DNA of 64,000 nt from Primorskyibacter flagellatus. Its GTDB lineage: Bacteria > Pseudomonadota > Alphaproteobacteria > Rhodobacterales > Rhodobacteraceae. Of this stretch, positions 17,558-26,544 are shown piece by piece. Positions within the stretch are counted from its first letter, which is position 1. Every line of letters starts with the position of its first letter. The translations under genes were made by a program, and so were the position numbers. The notes under the pieces are model-generated. The model did no database searches and was not told the origin of the DNA. It saw only the letters and a list, made by a program, of their open reading frames with translations. Where the stretch lies: assembly GCF_900176485.1 (NCBI RefSeq), contig NZ_FWYD01000003.1, positions 124,001-188,000 on the forward strand, read 5' to 3'.

Positions 17558-18859
17558 TCAGGGCGCGAGCAAGGTGCGGAGGCTATGGGCCATCACCTTG
17601 GCGCTGTCGAGCATGTCATCGACGCCGATCCATTCGTCGGGTTTATGGGCGAGCTCCAGCACGCCGGGGCCATAGGCGATGCAATTCTTCAGCTTGCCGA
17701 TCCTGTCGATATGCTTCTGGTCATAGCTGCCGGGAGAGGCGACATAGGTCGGGTCTTTGCCCATCACCGAGCGGATTGCGGCCCCTACCGTGGTGACGAC
17801 GGGTGCCGCGCGATCGGTCATGGACGGGATCACGCGGTTGATCTCACGCAGGGTGTAGTCAAAGTCCGGGCGCGTGGCTTTCAGCCCCTCTAGAAGCTCG
17901 GTGATCTCTGTCCGCACGGAGTCTACGTTTTCCTCGATCAGGAAGCGGCGGTCGATCACGATGCGGCAACTGTCAGGGACACAATGAGCGGGCAAGCCGG
18001 TGTAATCGGACGATTGTTCGGGTTGGCCGCCATGGACCGAGTTGATATTCATGGTGGATTGTCTGGCTCCATCCGGAACCACGGGCATTTCAGTGTATCG
18101 CGCCGCCATGGCAGGGAAAAGTGTCTCCTCGAAGGCGTCGAGGACCGCACCCATATGGCGGATCGCGCAATCGCCGAGAAATGGCATGGAGCCATGTGCG
18201 ATCTCGCCTTTGGTCTCGATCTCGGCCCACCAGCCGCCCCGATGCCCTAGACAGATCCGGTCCTTGTTGAGCGGTTCGGGGATGATGACGTGCTGCACAC
18301 GCGACGGAGCGAAAAACCCCTGCTCGGCGAGATAGGCCACACCGCCATATCCGCCGGATTCTTCATCCGCCGTGCCCGAAATCTCGATGGCACCGGCGAA
18401 ATCCGGGCATTCGGCAATGAACGCCTCGGCCGCTATGATGGAGGTGGCGAGCCCGCCCTTCATGTCGCAGGCCCCGCGACCGTAGATGCGCCCGTCGCGC
18501 AGTTCGCCGCCGAACGGATCGCAGGTCCAGCCCTGGCCGACCTCGACCACATCGGTGTGGCTGTTGAAATGCACGCAATCCCCGGCCCGCGCGCCTTCGC
18601 GACGGGCCACGATGTTCCAGCGCGGAAAGCGGTCGCTGTCTCCGGGCGCACCGGTCGCACGGATCAGTTGCGTTTCAAAGCCGGACGCCTTCAGGCGCCG
18701 ATCCAGATAGTCACAGATTGCAGCGTAGTTCTCGCCCGGTGGATTCAGCGTGGGAATGCGGATCAGATCCTGAGCAAGGGCGATCAACGCGTCCCGCATG
18801 CCGTCGATCCGGCCAGAAAGGTGCGCGCCCAGATCAATGTCAGTGCTGATATCCGCCAT
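17558..18859 (-). CDS. M20 family deacylase (ArgE/DapE-like)
   Basis: A 433-residue zinc-dependent amidohydrolase of peptidase family M20, grouped with acetylornithine deacetylase and succinyl-diaminopimelate desuccinylase. Metal-ligand motifs are HFNSHTDVVE, ACDMKGG, TADEESGG and IPEPLN, with the closing His in LELAHKPDEW. The start has GGGAGG eight nt upstream; the longest frame runs 109 residues further but lacks sense. It is transcribed alone. The ArgE-like gene at 32.3 kb is a separate, shorter relative (386 residues), so the two probably have different substrates. Family homology does not settle which N-acyl compound is cleaved. Confidence 0.85.
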   Translation of the reverse strand: MADISTDIDLGAHLSGRIDGMRDALIALAQDLIRIPTLNPPGENYAAICDYLDRRLKASGFETQLIRATGAPGDSDRFPRWNIVARREGARAGDCVHFNSHTDVVEVGQGWTCDPFGGELRDGRIYGRGACDMKGGLATSIIAAEAFIAECPDFAGAIEISGTADEESGGYGGVAYLAEQGFFAPSRVQHVIIPEPLNKDRICLGHRGGWWAEIETKGEIAHGSMPFLGDCAIRHMGAVLDAFEETLFPAMAARYTEMPVVPDGARQSTMNINSVHGGQPEQSSDYTGLPAHCVPDSCRIVIDRRFLIEENVDSVRTEITELLEGLKATRPDFDYTLREINRVIPSMTDRAAPVVTTVGAAIRSVMGKDPTYVASPGSYDQKHIDRIGKLKNCIAYGPGVLELAHKPDEWIGVDDMLDSAKVMAHSLRTLLAP

Positions 18860-18984
18860 GAAATGCCTCCCGAACGTTGGGGTGTGATGTCCAGTGTCTC
18901 TGCCTTTGGTGCAAGGTTCAAGAGAGGCGTGTCTGGGATTGGTTTGCCGGGAGGGATTGCGTTGGCAGCTTGCGGTTCGCCATC

Positions 18985-19005
18985 GCCCCGGACTTGATCC
19001 GGGGC
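18985..19005. repeat. GCCCCGGA-CTTGA-TCCGGGGC dyad
   Basis: A 21-bp hairpin-forming element with 8-bp perfect arms and a 5-nt loop. Elements with a GGACTTGATCC core are common between genes of alphaproteobacteria, from my general knowledge. Only one copy was noticed here. It has no T tract, so a terminator role is doubtful. Confidence 0.6.
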
Positions 19006-19239
19006 CTTGCGGACGGCGTTTCGAGTGTCGCGATCGAGCTTCTAGAAGAACCTCGTTCGGTCGTCTTATAGGCTGGGAGTGCCGAGCCGCCAATTTACAG
19101 GCCGGATTAACGCGGGTGGAGGGACCTGCAAAGCCAGGGTAGCCGGGCAGTCTTTGCAATTGGATGCGGTCACATTCACCCGACAAATATCCGCTAGTTC
19201 GGTTTGGTCTGGCGACAAACTTATGTCGATCTGCTTTGG

Positions 19240-19289
19240 GGCGAGGGGCCGGCCCCTCGCGCTCCCCGGAGTATTTTTGCCGATGAGAA
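19240..19289 (+). repeat. 50-bp intergenic palindromic repeat, copy 4
   Basis: GGCGAGGGGCCGGCCCCTCGC, then GCTCCCCGGAG and TATTTTTGCCGATGAGAA. The loop differs from the other copies (GG for AG) but keeps the stem. Here the unit does not follow a plus-strand gene, so a simple terminator role for all copies is unlikely. Confidence 0.9.
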
Positions 19290-19353
19290 ACAGGCAGGGG
19301 CGTTGGGCATTATTGCAGCGCGACAGGGTTGCTTGACAGCGATGGCGCTTGAC

Positions 19354-20328
19354 TTAACGAAGCCTTGGAGCCGAACCGAGGGGGATCATTCCGAGCCAGG
19401 TCCGTCCGCGCTTGAAATCAAGCGTAAGATCCAATGTGTTTTTATTGCCCGAAAGGTTCGAGGCCAGATCCAAGGCCTGTTCCAGCATTCCGGCAACCCC
19501 CTGCGGTAGAGTTCCCGATATCGACGAAAGGTGCATCATCTCGCGCCAGTTGACGGCGCGCACTGTCATCTGGCCATCAAGGTGCCCCGATGCGGTGACG
19601 TCGGCCGCGCCTGCCAGTTTCAGCTCCAGCCCACCCCAGATCGCCTCGGCAAGACGCAGGTCCAGATGGGTGGGGCGAGGCGGGCCAGCTTCAAGCGTCG
19701 TCAGGCCCAGCGGAGCGTTCAACGCAAGGGTCAGGTCTGCACGCAGCGCCGACAGGCTGTCGGGCAGGGGCAGGTCTGCGGGAAGCGGGCCGCCGGGGGC
19801 ATAGCCCGTTGCCGAGGCGGTGATCCGGTAAAGCTCGGGGCCGGTATCTGCCAGTGCGATGTTCAGCGCGGCCATAGCCGCAGCACCTTGGTCGGAAGTG
19901 AGGTTCAGCACCTCCGCCTCGAAATTCGCACGGGACAGGCTTTGTGCCGCGTCGCCTTCCAGAATGACGCTGGCGCGCATGCTCTCGCTGTCCATGGTCC
20001 AGTCGGTTCCAGAGAGCGTGAGCGTCTGGCTGTGCGGCCAGACCAGAATGGCATGTTCCGGTTTGTAGCTGAGCATCAGGATCTGGAACAGCGGCGCCCG
20101 CCAGACCGTGCCACTGTCGGGATTGGCCAAAACAAGCTCGGTGAAGGTGGCATCCAGCCGGTTGGGGAAACCGCGCACCTGAAGGCTTTGATACTCTGCG
20201 GCCCAGCCATCGGCGCGACGGGCCTCGAACCAGGCTTCCAGTGCCGCCTTGTGCTGATTGGCGGCGTAGAACCACCAGCCCGACCATGCCAGCCCGCCAA
20301 CGATCACTGCGATCAACAAGCGTTTCAT
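19354..20328 (-). CDS. DUF2125 domain-containing protein
   Basis: A 324-residue protein anchored or exported through the N-terminal hydrophobic segment MKRLLIAVIVGGLAWSGWWF, followed by a mostly beta-rich periplasmic domain. Recurring segments such as VRGFPNRLDATFTELVLANP and LTLSGTDWTMDSESM match the alphaproteobacterial DUF2125 family, related to AsmA-like or YdbH-like envelope proteins by general fold only. The start has AGGGGA six nt before it. The chaC-like gene is divergent with a gap of 66 bp. Function is unknown. Confidence 0.8.
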   Translation of the reverse strand: MKRLLIAVIVGGLAWSGWWFYAANQHKAALEAWFEARRADGWAAEYQSLQVRGFPNRLDATFTELVLANPDSGTVWRAPLFQILMLSYKPEHAILVWPHSQTLTLSGTDWTMDSESMRASVILEGDAAQSLSRANFEAEVLNLTSDQGAAAMAALNIALADTGPELYRITASATGYAPGGPLPADLPLPDSLSALRADLTLALNAPLGLTTLEAGPPRPTHLDLRLAEAIWGGLELKLAGAADVTASGHLDGQMTVRAVNWREMMHLSSISGTLPQGVAGMLEQALDLASNLSGNKNTLDLTLDFKRGRTWLGMIPLGSAPRLR

Positions 20329-20394
20329 TGCCGTCCCCTTTTCAGCCCGTCCGGAATGGTGTTTACAGCGCCCATGCGACAAGGACCAGACGAC

Positions 20395-20922
20395 ATGACA
20401 TTATGGGTTTTCGCCTACGGATCGCTGCTTTGGAACCCCGGTTTCGAGGTTTTGCGCCAGGAACCTGCAACGCTGCCGGGGTATTCACGCAGCTTTTGCA
20501 TGCGCTCTATCCACCACCGCGGCACCGAAGAGGACCCCGGTCTGGTGTTGGCGCTGGACGAGACCACCGGAGCGGCCTGTTCGGGTGTTGCCTTGCAGGC
20601 GGGCGGGGACCGGGACGCGGTCTTGGCCTATCTGCGCGAGCGGGAGCTGGTCTCTTCTGCCTATCTGGAAAAGATGCTGGATGTTCAGCTTGCCGATGGT
20701 CGGCAGGTGACCGCCGTGACCTATGTAATCGACGCCGACCATGTGCAATATTGCGGTGCGCTGCCACTGGAAGAGCAGGCGCAGATCATCGCACGGGCGC
20801 ATGGCGGTCGGGGACCCAACAGCGAATATCTGTACAACACGGCCCGCCATCTGGACGAGATCGGCATCCGCGATGCAGAACTGCAATGGCTTTCCAACCG
20901 CGTCAGGTCGCTATGTGGATAA
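20395..20922 (+). CDS. Gamma-glutamylcyclotransferase, ChaC-like
   Basis: A 175-residue ChaC-type enzyme; the family degrades glutathione to 5-oxoproline and Cys-Gly in the cytosol. The substrate loop YGSLLWNPGF is at residues 8-17, the segment RSIHHRGTEEDPGLVLAL fits the family, and acidic residues in RERELVSSAYLEKML include the likely catalytic Glu. The chosen start has AAGGA ten nt upstream; an ATG seven codons earlier is possible. It is followed closely by the channel pair on the same strand (59-bp gap), though a shared transcript is unproven. Confidence 0.85.
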   Translation: MTLWVFAYGSLLWNPGFEVLRQEPATLPGYSRSFCMRSIHHRGTEEDPGLVLALDETTGAACSGVALQAGGDRDAVLAYLRERELVSSAYLEKMLDVQLADGRQVTAVTYVIDADHVQYCGALPLEEQAQIIARAHGGRGPNSEYLYNTARHLDEIGIRDAELQWLSNRVRSLCG

Positions 20923-20981
20923 CCGCTTGGCTTGCAAGGGCATCCGCACTACGGTCTGGCCGATAAAAGCGTTGTAGAACG

Positions 20982-22232
20982 ATGGCAGGAACCGCCCAGA
21001 TGGAGCAGCCGGACCTAGAGGCACAGGCACATTTCTCGCAGCCCGTCCGGCAGGTGATCCTGATGCTTGTGGTGCTGGGCCTGACAGGCGCGGGGGCGTT
21101 CCTTGCGCTGCCGCGGGTTCTGCCGGTGTTCCAGTCGAACCTCTATCTGAACGGTTTTATCCTGTTTGTCTTTGGCCTTGGCGTGCTGGCATGTTTCTGG
21201 CAGGTCGGACAGCTTATCAACTCGGTCCGGTGGATCGAGGAATTCGTCACCGAGCGCGAGTCCCGCAAGGCACCGCTGCTTCTGGCACCGCTGGCCACGC
21301 TGCTGCGCATGCGCGGGCGCCGGATGCAGATCAACACGGCATCAACGCGCTCGATCTTGGATTCGGTTGCCACCCGCATCGACGAGGCGCGCGAAATCAC
21401 GCGGTATATCGTCAGCCTGCTGATCTTTCTGGGGCTTCTGGGCACGTTCTACGGGCTTGCGACCACCGTGCCTGCGCTGGTCGACACCATTCGTTCGCTT
21501 GTGCCGCAAGAGGGCGAAAGCGGCGCGGATCTGTTTTCGCGGCTGATGAACGGGCTGGAGTCACAACTGGGCGGCATGGGCGTGGCGTTTGCGTCGTCGC
21601 TTCTGGGGCTGGCCGGGTCGCTTGTCGTGGGCTTGCTGGAGCTGTTCGCGGGTCACGGTCAGAACCGGTTTTACCGCGAGCTTGAGGAATGGCTATCGTC
21701 GATCACCCGTCTTGGCTTCGCCTCGGGCGACAGCGACGGCGAAGGTGCCGGAACATCGGCCGGTGGCGCTTACGCGCTCGACCAGATCGCGGAACAGATG
21801 CTGGGCTTGCAAGAGATGTTTGCGGCCTCCAATGAGAGCCGATCCGAGGTTGACGACAAGCTGGGACGGCTGGTGGATGCGGTGGAACGCATGACCGAAC
21901 GTGTCGAATCGTCAAGCCCGTCGACCACAGCGCTGTTGCGGGTCGCCGAGGGGCAGGAAAGGCTGGTCGAAGCCATGCACGGAAAAGGCGTCAGCGAAGG
22001 TCTGGATGCCGAAAGCCGGATGCGTCTGCGCTCGATCGACGTGCAGATGCTGCGCATCCTTGAGGAAATCGCCGCCGGACGACAGGAAAGCATGGCCGAG
22101 TTGCGCACCGATCTGGCGGGGCTTAATCGCATATTGCAACAGTTGGCGGCCCCGAAAGCCGAGCCTGCCCACGCCAGGTTCCGGCCCACGGAAACCCTGC
22201 CCAAACCGCGTGGCGGCAGGGAGGAAAGCTGA
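20982..22232 (+). CDS. MotA/TolQ/ExbB-type proton channel protein with long cytoplasmic tail
   Basis: A 416-residue inner-membrane protein. Hydrophobic segments are at about 24-44, 56-78, 142-162 and 198-223. The last two (YIVSLLIFLGLLGTFYGLATT and GGMGVAFASSLLGLAGSLVVG) match the proton-channel helices of the MotA/TolQ/ExbB family, with GT and AFASSLLGL motifs. A soluble region of about 55 residues lies between helices 2 and 3, as in MotA. The last 190 residues are charged and likely helical, with several heptad-like Leu/Met repeats. It would use the ion gradient to move the partner encoded 3 nt downstream. ExbB annotations of such genes are probably too specific. Confidence 0.85.
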   Translation: MAGTAQMEQPDLEAQAHFSQPVRQVILMLVVLGLTGAGAFLALPRVLPVFQSNLYLNGFILFVFGLGVLACFWQVGQLINSVRWIEEFVTERESRKAPLLLAPLATLLRMRGRRMQINTASTRSILDSVATRIDEAREITRYIVSLLIFLGLLGTFYGLATTVPALVDTIRSLVPQEGESGADLFSRLMNGLESQLGGMGVAFASSLLGLAGSLVVGLLELFAGHGQNRFYRELEEWLSSITRLGFASGDSDGEGAGTSAGGAYALDQIAEQMLGLQEMFAASNESRSEVDDKLGRLVDAVERMTERVESSSPSTTALLRVAEGQERLVEAMHGKGVSEGLDAESRMRLRSIDVQMLRILEEIAAGRQESMAELRTDLAGLNRILQQLAAPKAEPAHARFRPTETLPKPRGGREES

Positions 22233-22235
22233 TCC

Positions 22236-24890
22236 ATGGCCCTTTCGCGTCGCACCGGGCAGCGGTTTCAGGCCTCGATCTGGCCGGGATTCGTGGATGC
22301 GATGACCGGGCTTTTGCTGGTTCTGATGTTCGTGCTGACGATCTTTATGGTCGTGCAGTTCGTGCTGCGCGAAACCATCAGTGGTCAGGAGACCCAGCTT
22401 GACTCGCTGTCGTCCGAAGTGGCGGAGCTGGCCCGCGCGCTGGGGCTGGAGCGACAGACCACCAGCAGGCTACAGGCCGATATCGGGTTGCTTTCGTCAA
22501 CCCTGACCGATGCCGAGACCCGTGCCGAGGAACAAGCGGCGTTGATCGCGTCCCTGACCGGTGAACGGGACGCGAAGGATGCGGCGCTGACGCAGGCGCA
22601 GGGCCGGATCAGCAGCTTCGAGGCGCAGGTCGCGTCACTGATCGCTGCGCGCGACGATGCGTTGGCAAATGTTTCGCAACTTCAGGACAATCGCGATGCG
22701 CTACAGGCAGAGCGTGCCGAATTGCTGAGCGCGCAGGAGCAATTGAACCTTGCCCTTGCGACGGCGCGCGACGAAATCGACACCCAGACCGAGGAGGCCC
22801 GTCTTGCTGCCGCCCGCCGCGAAGCGTTGCAGGCGTTGGTGGAAGATCTGCGGGCACAGAATGCCGATGCCGCGCAGAGCAACGCCGCCCTGACGGCACG
22901 CTCCGAAGAGTTGCAGCAAGCACTGACCGAAGAAGAGGCGCAGCGTCTGGCAGAGGCAGAGGCCGCCGCCGCCCTGCGCGCCCGGCTTGAAACTGCTGAT
23001 GCAGAATTAAGCGCCATGACGCTGGCTTTGGAACAACAGCGCCAGAAGGCTGAAGATACGTTGACCCTGCTCGCCGCCGCGCGCAAGGCAGAAGAGGATC
23101 TGAACGTCCAGCTTGCCGCCGCCTTGCTGGAGGGCGAGGACGCGGCATCAAAGTTGCGCGCGCAGACGCAGGCGCAATCCGAAACGCAGGCCGCGATGGA
23201 CGCACAGGCCGCCCGCGCTGCCGAACTAGCGCAGAGCATCGACGAAGCAGAGGCGCAACTGGCTGACGAGCGTCAGGCCAATGAAGAAGCGCGGGCCGCA
23301 TTGGCCGAAGCTCAAAGCGCGGGCGATGACGCCCGGTCACGTCTGACGGAGCTGCAAACCGCGCTGGCCGAGGCGTTGTTGCGCGCGGATGGCGCGCGGG
23401 ACGAGCTTCAGCGGCTGGCGAATGTTGAGGCGCAAAACCGGCAACTGACGGCACAGGTCGAAACGCTGACTGACCGCGACGCCCGCCGCGACACGATGGT
23501 TGGCGATCTGCGTGCTCGCATTGCCGAGGCCGAAAGCGCGCTGGCATCGGCCCGGCAGACCGCGCTGGATCAAAGCGCGGCGCAGGACGCGCAGGCCGAG
23601 GATATGCGCAGCAGGCTGGCAGAGGCTCTGGCCCGGTTGGAGGCTGCAACCCGCGACACCCAGACCCAAACTGTGCGCGCCGAAGAGGCAGAGGCTGCGC
23701 GGGACAGCGCTTTGGCGGCGCAGGACGCCGCTAATGTGGATCTTGACCAGACCAATGCCGCGCTTGAGCGTGCGCAACAGGATCTGGCGGCCTTGCGCGA
23801 CGGTCTGAAGACCACGGAATCCGAACTGATGGCCGAGAAGGCAGAGCTTGAAACCGCGCTGGCGCAGGCTTTGGGAGATGCGGCCACGCTGAAGACCCGG
23901 CTTGACGAGACCCAGGCCGCACTGACTCGTGCTGAGGCGGATGCTTTGGCGCGGGCCGAAACGCTCGAAGATGACAACCGGACGTTGGAGGAACGCCTTG
24001 CCGCCGCGCTTGCTGCCAAGCTGACGGTCGAACAGACCGCTGCCGAAACCCGCGAGAAACTGGCCGCAGCGCTGGCGCAGAAACGCGCGGCGGAGCAGAC
24101 CCTGAGTGTTGAAATGACAGAGGCCGAAACCCGCGCGCAGCTATTGGCCACGGCCAAGCAGGAACTGGCGGATGAGCAACAGCGGGCGTCGCAGGCCACT
24201 CGACGGACCGAAGCACTGACCCAACAATTGACCGCCCTGCGCGAGCAACTGGGGCGGCTACAGGCAATCATCGACGAGTCGAATGATCGTGACGTCGCCT
24301 CGCAAGCGCAGATCCAGAACCTCGGGTCAGAGCTGAACACCGCACTGGCGCGAGCGGCGGCCGAACAAAAGCGCCGGGCAGAACTGGAAGCCGCCGAACG
24401 CGCGCGCCTGCAAGCCGAGGCCGAGAACCTTGAACGCTATCGCTCGGAATTTTTCGGTCGGCTGCGCGAGCTTCTGGACAATACCGAAGGTGTGCGGATC
24501 GAGGGCGACCGCTTTGTGTTTTCCTCCGAAGTGCTGTTCGCGCTTGGCCAGGCAGATCTTTCGGCAACGGGAGAACAGGAAATCGCGAAGGTTGCCGAGA
24601 TCTTGCGCGGCGTCTCGGACCAGATCCCGGACAGCATCGACTGGGTGATCCGCGTCGACGGGCATACAGACGATGTGCCTCTGCGTCCGGGGGCAGCATT
24701 TGCCGACAATTGGGAACTCAGTCAGGCGCGGGCGCTGTCGGTGGTCAAATACATGATAGATGTGCTTGGCATTCCGCCGGATCGACTGGCGGCCAACGGG
24801 TTTGGCCAGTTCCAGCCGGTCGAAGATGCGGATACGCCAGAGGCGCGGGCGCGCAACCGTCGGATCGAGATGAAGCTGACAGAGAAATAA
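22236..24890 (+). CDS. MotB/OmpA-type partner with about 680-residue coiled coil
   Basis: An 884-residue protein forming a pair with the upstream channel gene (3-nt gap). A short cytoplasmic N-terminus leads into one membrane helix at about 19-45 with WPGFVDAMTGLLLVLMF; Asp21 sits where MotB and ExbD keep their proton-binding aspartate. Residues about 48-730 are Ala, Glu, Gln, Leu and Arg rich without Pro or Gly clusters, a long predicted coiled coil. Residues about 732-884 form an OmpA-like peptidoglycan-binding domain with VDGHTDDVPL and the closing RARNRRIEMKL. It should anchor the motor to the cell wall. Its role is unknown; the repeat composition also makes homology-based naming unreliable. 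Confidence 0.85.
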   Translation: MALSRRTGQRFQASIWPGFVDAMTGLLLVLMFVLTIFMVVQFVLRETISGQETQLDSLSSEVAELARALGLERQTTSRLQADIGLLSSTLTDAETRAEEQAALIASLTGERDAKDAALTQAQGRISSFEAQVASLIAARDDALANVSQLQDNRDALQAERAELLSAQEQLNLALATARDEIDTQTEEARLAAARREALQALVEDLRAQNADAAQSNAALTARSEELQQALTEEEAQRLAEAEAAAALRARLETADAELSAMTLALEQQRQKAEDTLTLLAAARKAEEDLNVQLAAALLEGEDAASKLRAQTQAQSETQAAMDAQAARAAELAQSIDEAEAQLADERQANEEARAALAEAQSAGDDARSRLTELQTALAEALLRADGARDELQRLANVEAQNRQLTAQVETLTDRDARRDTMVGDLRARIAEAESALASARQTALDQSAAQDAQAEDMRSRLAEALARLEAATRDTQTQTVRAEEAEAARDSALAAQDAANVDLDQTNAALERAQQDLAALRDGLKTTESELMAEKAELETALAQALGDAATLKTRLDETQAALTRAEADALARAETLEDDNRTLEERLAAALAAKLTVEQTAAETREKLAAALAQKRAAEQTLSVEMTEAETRAQLLATAKQELADEQQRASQATRRTEALTQQLTALREQLGRLQAIIDESNDRDVASQAQIQNLGSELNTALARAAAEQKRRAELEAAERARLQAEAENLERYRSEFFGRLRELLDNTEGVRIEGDRFVFSSEVLFALGQADLSATGEQEIAKVAEILRGVSDQIPDSIDWVIRVDGHTDDVPLRPGAAFADNWELSQARALSVVKYMIDVLGIPPDRLAANGFGQFQPVEDADTPEARARNRRIEMKLTEK

Positions 24891-24905
24891 CTGGCGAAAC
24901 AGACA

Positions 24906-24935
24906 GCGCGCCGGACCGCGATATGCCCGGCGCGC
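24906..24935. terminator. Hairpin between convergent genes
   Basis: GCGCGCCGG, a 12-nt loop, then CCGGCGCGC: a perfect 9-bp stem 16 bp past the OmpA-domain gene and 13 bp past the convergent azoR gene. There is no real T tract, so it may be a bidirectional or Rho-assisted end point. Confidence 0.5.
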
Positions 24936-24947
24936 CGAATTTCCGGA

Positions 24948-25544
24948 TCAGGCTGCGATGGCCGCAACGCCTTCATTCGCCGCTTTGAGCGAGCTGTCGG
25001 CGTCGATCGCGTAATGATCGGAGGCCACGAACTGCACATCGGTGATGCCGAAGAATCCAAGCATGTGGCGGACATATTTAGATGCAAAATCAATGTCTGA
25101 TCCCAATCGCGTGCCGTTGGAGCTGAATGCGATAATGGCGCGGGTGTTCTTGACCAGACCTTCGGGACCAGTTTCGGAATAGCGGAACGTCTCGCCGGCG
25201 CGGGCCATTTGGTCAAGCCATGTCTTCAGCTGGGCAGGGGCTGCGAAGTTGTAGATCGGCAGGCCGATCAAAATTGTGTCGGCATCCTTGATTTCGGCAA
25301 TCAACGTGTCGGAAAGCGCGACCGTTTCGGCCTGCGCCGGGCTGCGTTCATCAACCGGCGTGGCGAAGGACCCCAGCCAATGTGCATCCGTCGGCGGCAG
25401 CGGATTGGCACCCAGATCACGGGTCACCACCTCTGCATTCTGGTAGGACGATTTCAGCCGGGCAAGAATATCGTCGCTCAACTGACGGGAAATAGAGCCT
25501 TCGGATTTGATGCTGGAGTCGATGCGGAGAATTTTATGTGTCAT
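24948..25544 (-). CDS. azoR: FMN-dependent NADH-azoreductase
   Basis: A 198-residue flavodoxin-fold quinone and azo-compound reductase that uses NADH and FMN in the cytosol. The N-terminal FMN-phosphate loop IDSSIKSEGSISRQL is at 7-21, then LIGLPIYNFAAPAQLKTWLDQ carries the MYNF-like motif near 93-98, and AFSSNG follows. The start leaves AAGGGC about five nt upstream. A LysR regulator is encoded divergently 121 bp away, which suggests that it controls azoR. Confidence 0.93.
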   Translation of the reverse strand: MTHKILRIDSSIKSEGSISRQLSDDILARLKSSYQNAEVVTRDLGANPLPPTDAHWLGSFATPVDERSPAQAETVALSDTLIAEIKDADTILIGLPIYNFAAPAQLKTWLDQMARAGETFRYSETGPEGLVKNTRAIIAFSSNGTRLGSDIDFASKYVRHMLGFFGITDVQFVASDHYAIDADSSLKAANEGVAAIAA

Positions 25545-25665
25545 GGGATGCCCTTTTGCAGAATGAATCACGATCCGCTTCATAAATAGACCTTGCAAAA
25601 ACAAACTCAATCTCATCACATGCGCAGAACCTGTGAGCAGGCGCACAGACACAAAAAGGTTTGCA

Positions 25666-26544
25666 ATGGAAAACTGGGATGAAATCCGCACGGCCTATCA
25701 GGTGGCGCGTTTGGGCACTGTCAGCGGGGCCGCAGAGGTGTTGGGCGTGCATCATGCGACCGTGATCCGCCATATCGACGCGTTGGAAACGCGCATCGGG
25801 GTCAAGCTGTTTCAACGTCATGCGCGGGGCTACACTGCGACCGAAGCGGGGCAGGATCTGGCGCGTGTGGCGCAGGCGACTGACGACCAGCTCAGCCAGC
25901 TTGCAGGCCGGATCAAGGGTCGTGGGGCGGAGGTTTCGGGAGAGCTTGTCGTCACCTCATTGGTTGGCTTCTCTACTCTGATGACCCCGGTGATCGCTGC
26001 TTTTCAACGCACCTATCCGGATGTCACCGTGCGCTATCTGACCGGCGAGCGGCTGTTCCGGCTCGAATATGGCGAGGCCCATGTTGCCGTGCGCGCCGGG
26101 CGGGCACCCGACCAGCCGGATAATGTCGTCCAGCCGTTCTGTTCCGTAGCATACGGCCTGTTTGCGAGCCGTGACTATGTCTCGCGTCATGGACAGCCCT
26201 CCGGGCCAGACGATTTTGCGGGCCATCGGTTTGTGGCCTTTGACGATCTGGATGTGCGGGCCGGATTCCAGCAATGGCTGCGTCAGCATGTGACAACGGA
26301 ACAAATCGCGTTTCGGTCCAATGAAAAACGCGCCATGGATGCAGCTATCCGCGCAGGTATCGGCATCGGTTTTCTGGAAACGTCCAAAGCCGGGAATGAC
26401 GACGATCTGGTCGAGATCATGCCACCCCAGGAAAGCTGGGCCTCGGCGCTTTGGCTGGTCACGCATGTCGATCTGCATCGCACGGCCAAGGTGCAGGCGT
26501 TCCTGGGCTTTCTCAAAGACTATGCCGCGGGCGTCAAGAGATGA
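25666..26544 (+). CDS. LysR family transcriptional regulator
   Basis: A 292-residue LysR-type regulator. The winged helix-turn-helix occupies about residues 1-60 (YQVARLGTVSGAAEVLGVHHATVIRHIDALE), followed by a linker helix and a periplasmic-binding-like effector domain from about 90. The start has AAGG seven nt upstream and removes 11 residues from the longest frame. It is divergent from azoR and its stop overlaps the start of the DMT transporter gene. By position it may regulate both, perhaps in response to a quinone or similar compound, which is inference only. Confidence 0.9.
   Translation: MENWDEIRTAYQVARLGTVSGAAEVLGVHHATVIRHIDALETRIGVKLFQRHARGYTATEAGQDLARVAQATDDQLSQLAGRIKGRGAEVSGELVVTSLVGFSTLMTPVIAAFQRTYPDVTVRYLTGERLFRLEYGEAHVAVRAGRAPDQPDNVVQPFCSVAYGLFASRDYVSRHGQPSGPDDFAGHRFVAFDDLDVRAGFQQWLRQHVTTEQIAFRSNEKRAMDAAIRAGIGIGFLETSKAGNDDDLVEIMPPQESWASALWLVTHVDLHRTAKVQAFLGFLKDYAAGVKR

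Larger units (their letters stand above)
18860..19353. other. 494-bp gene-free stretch
   Basis: It separates the M20 gene start from the 3' end of the DUF2125 gene, both on the minus strand. It holds the promoter side of the M20 gene, the short dyad at 18985 and repeat copy 4 at 19240. I see no convincing reading frame in it. Confidence 0.6.

Noticed and set aside
20982-24890. Zorya defence system (ZorA-ZorB)
   Set aside because: The channel plus OmpA layout is similar, but there are no ZorC, ZorD or ZorE genes and the long helical part sits in the B-type protein, not the A-type. Neighbours are housekeeping genes.
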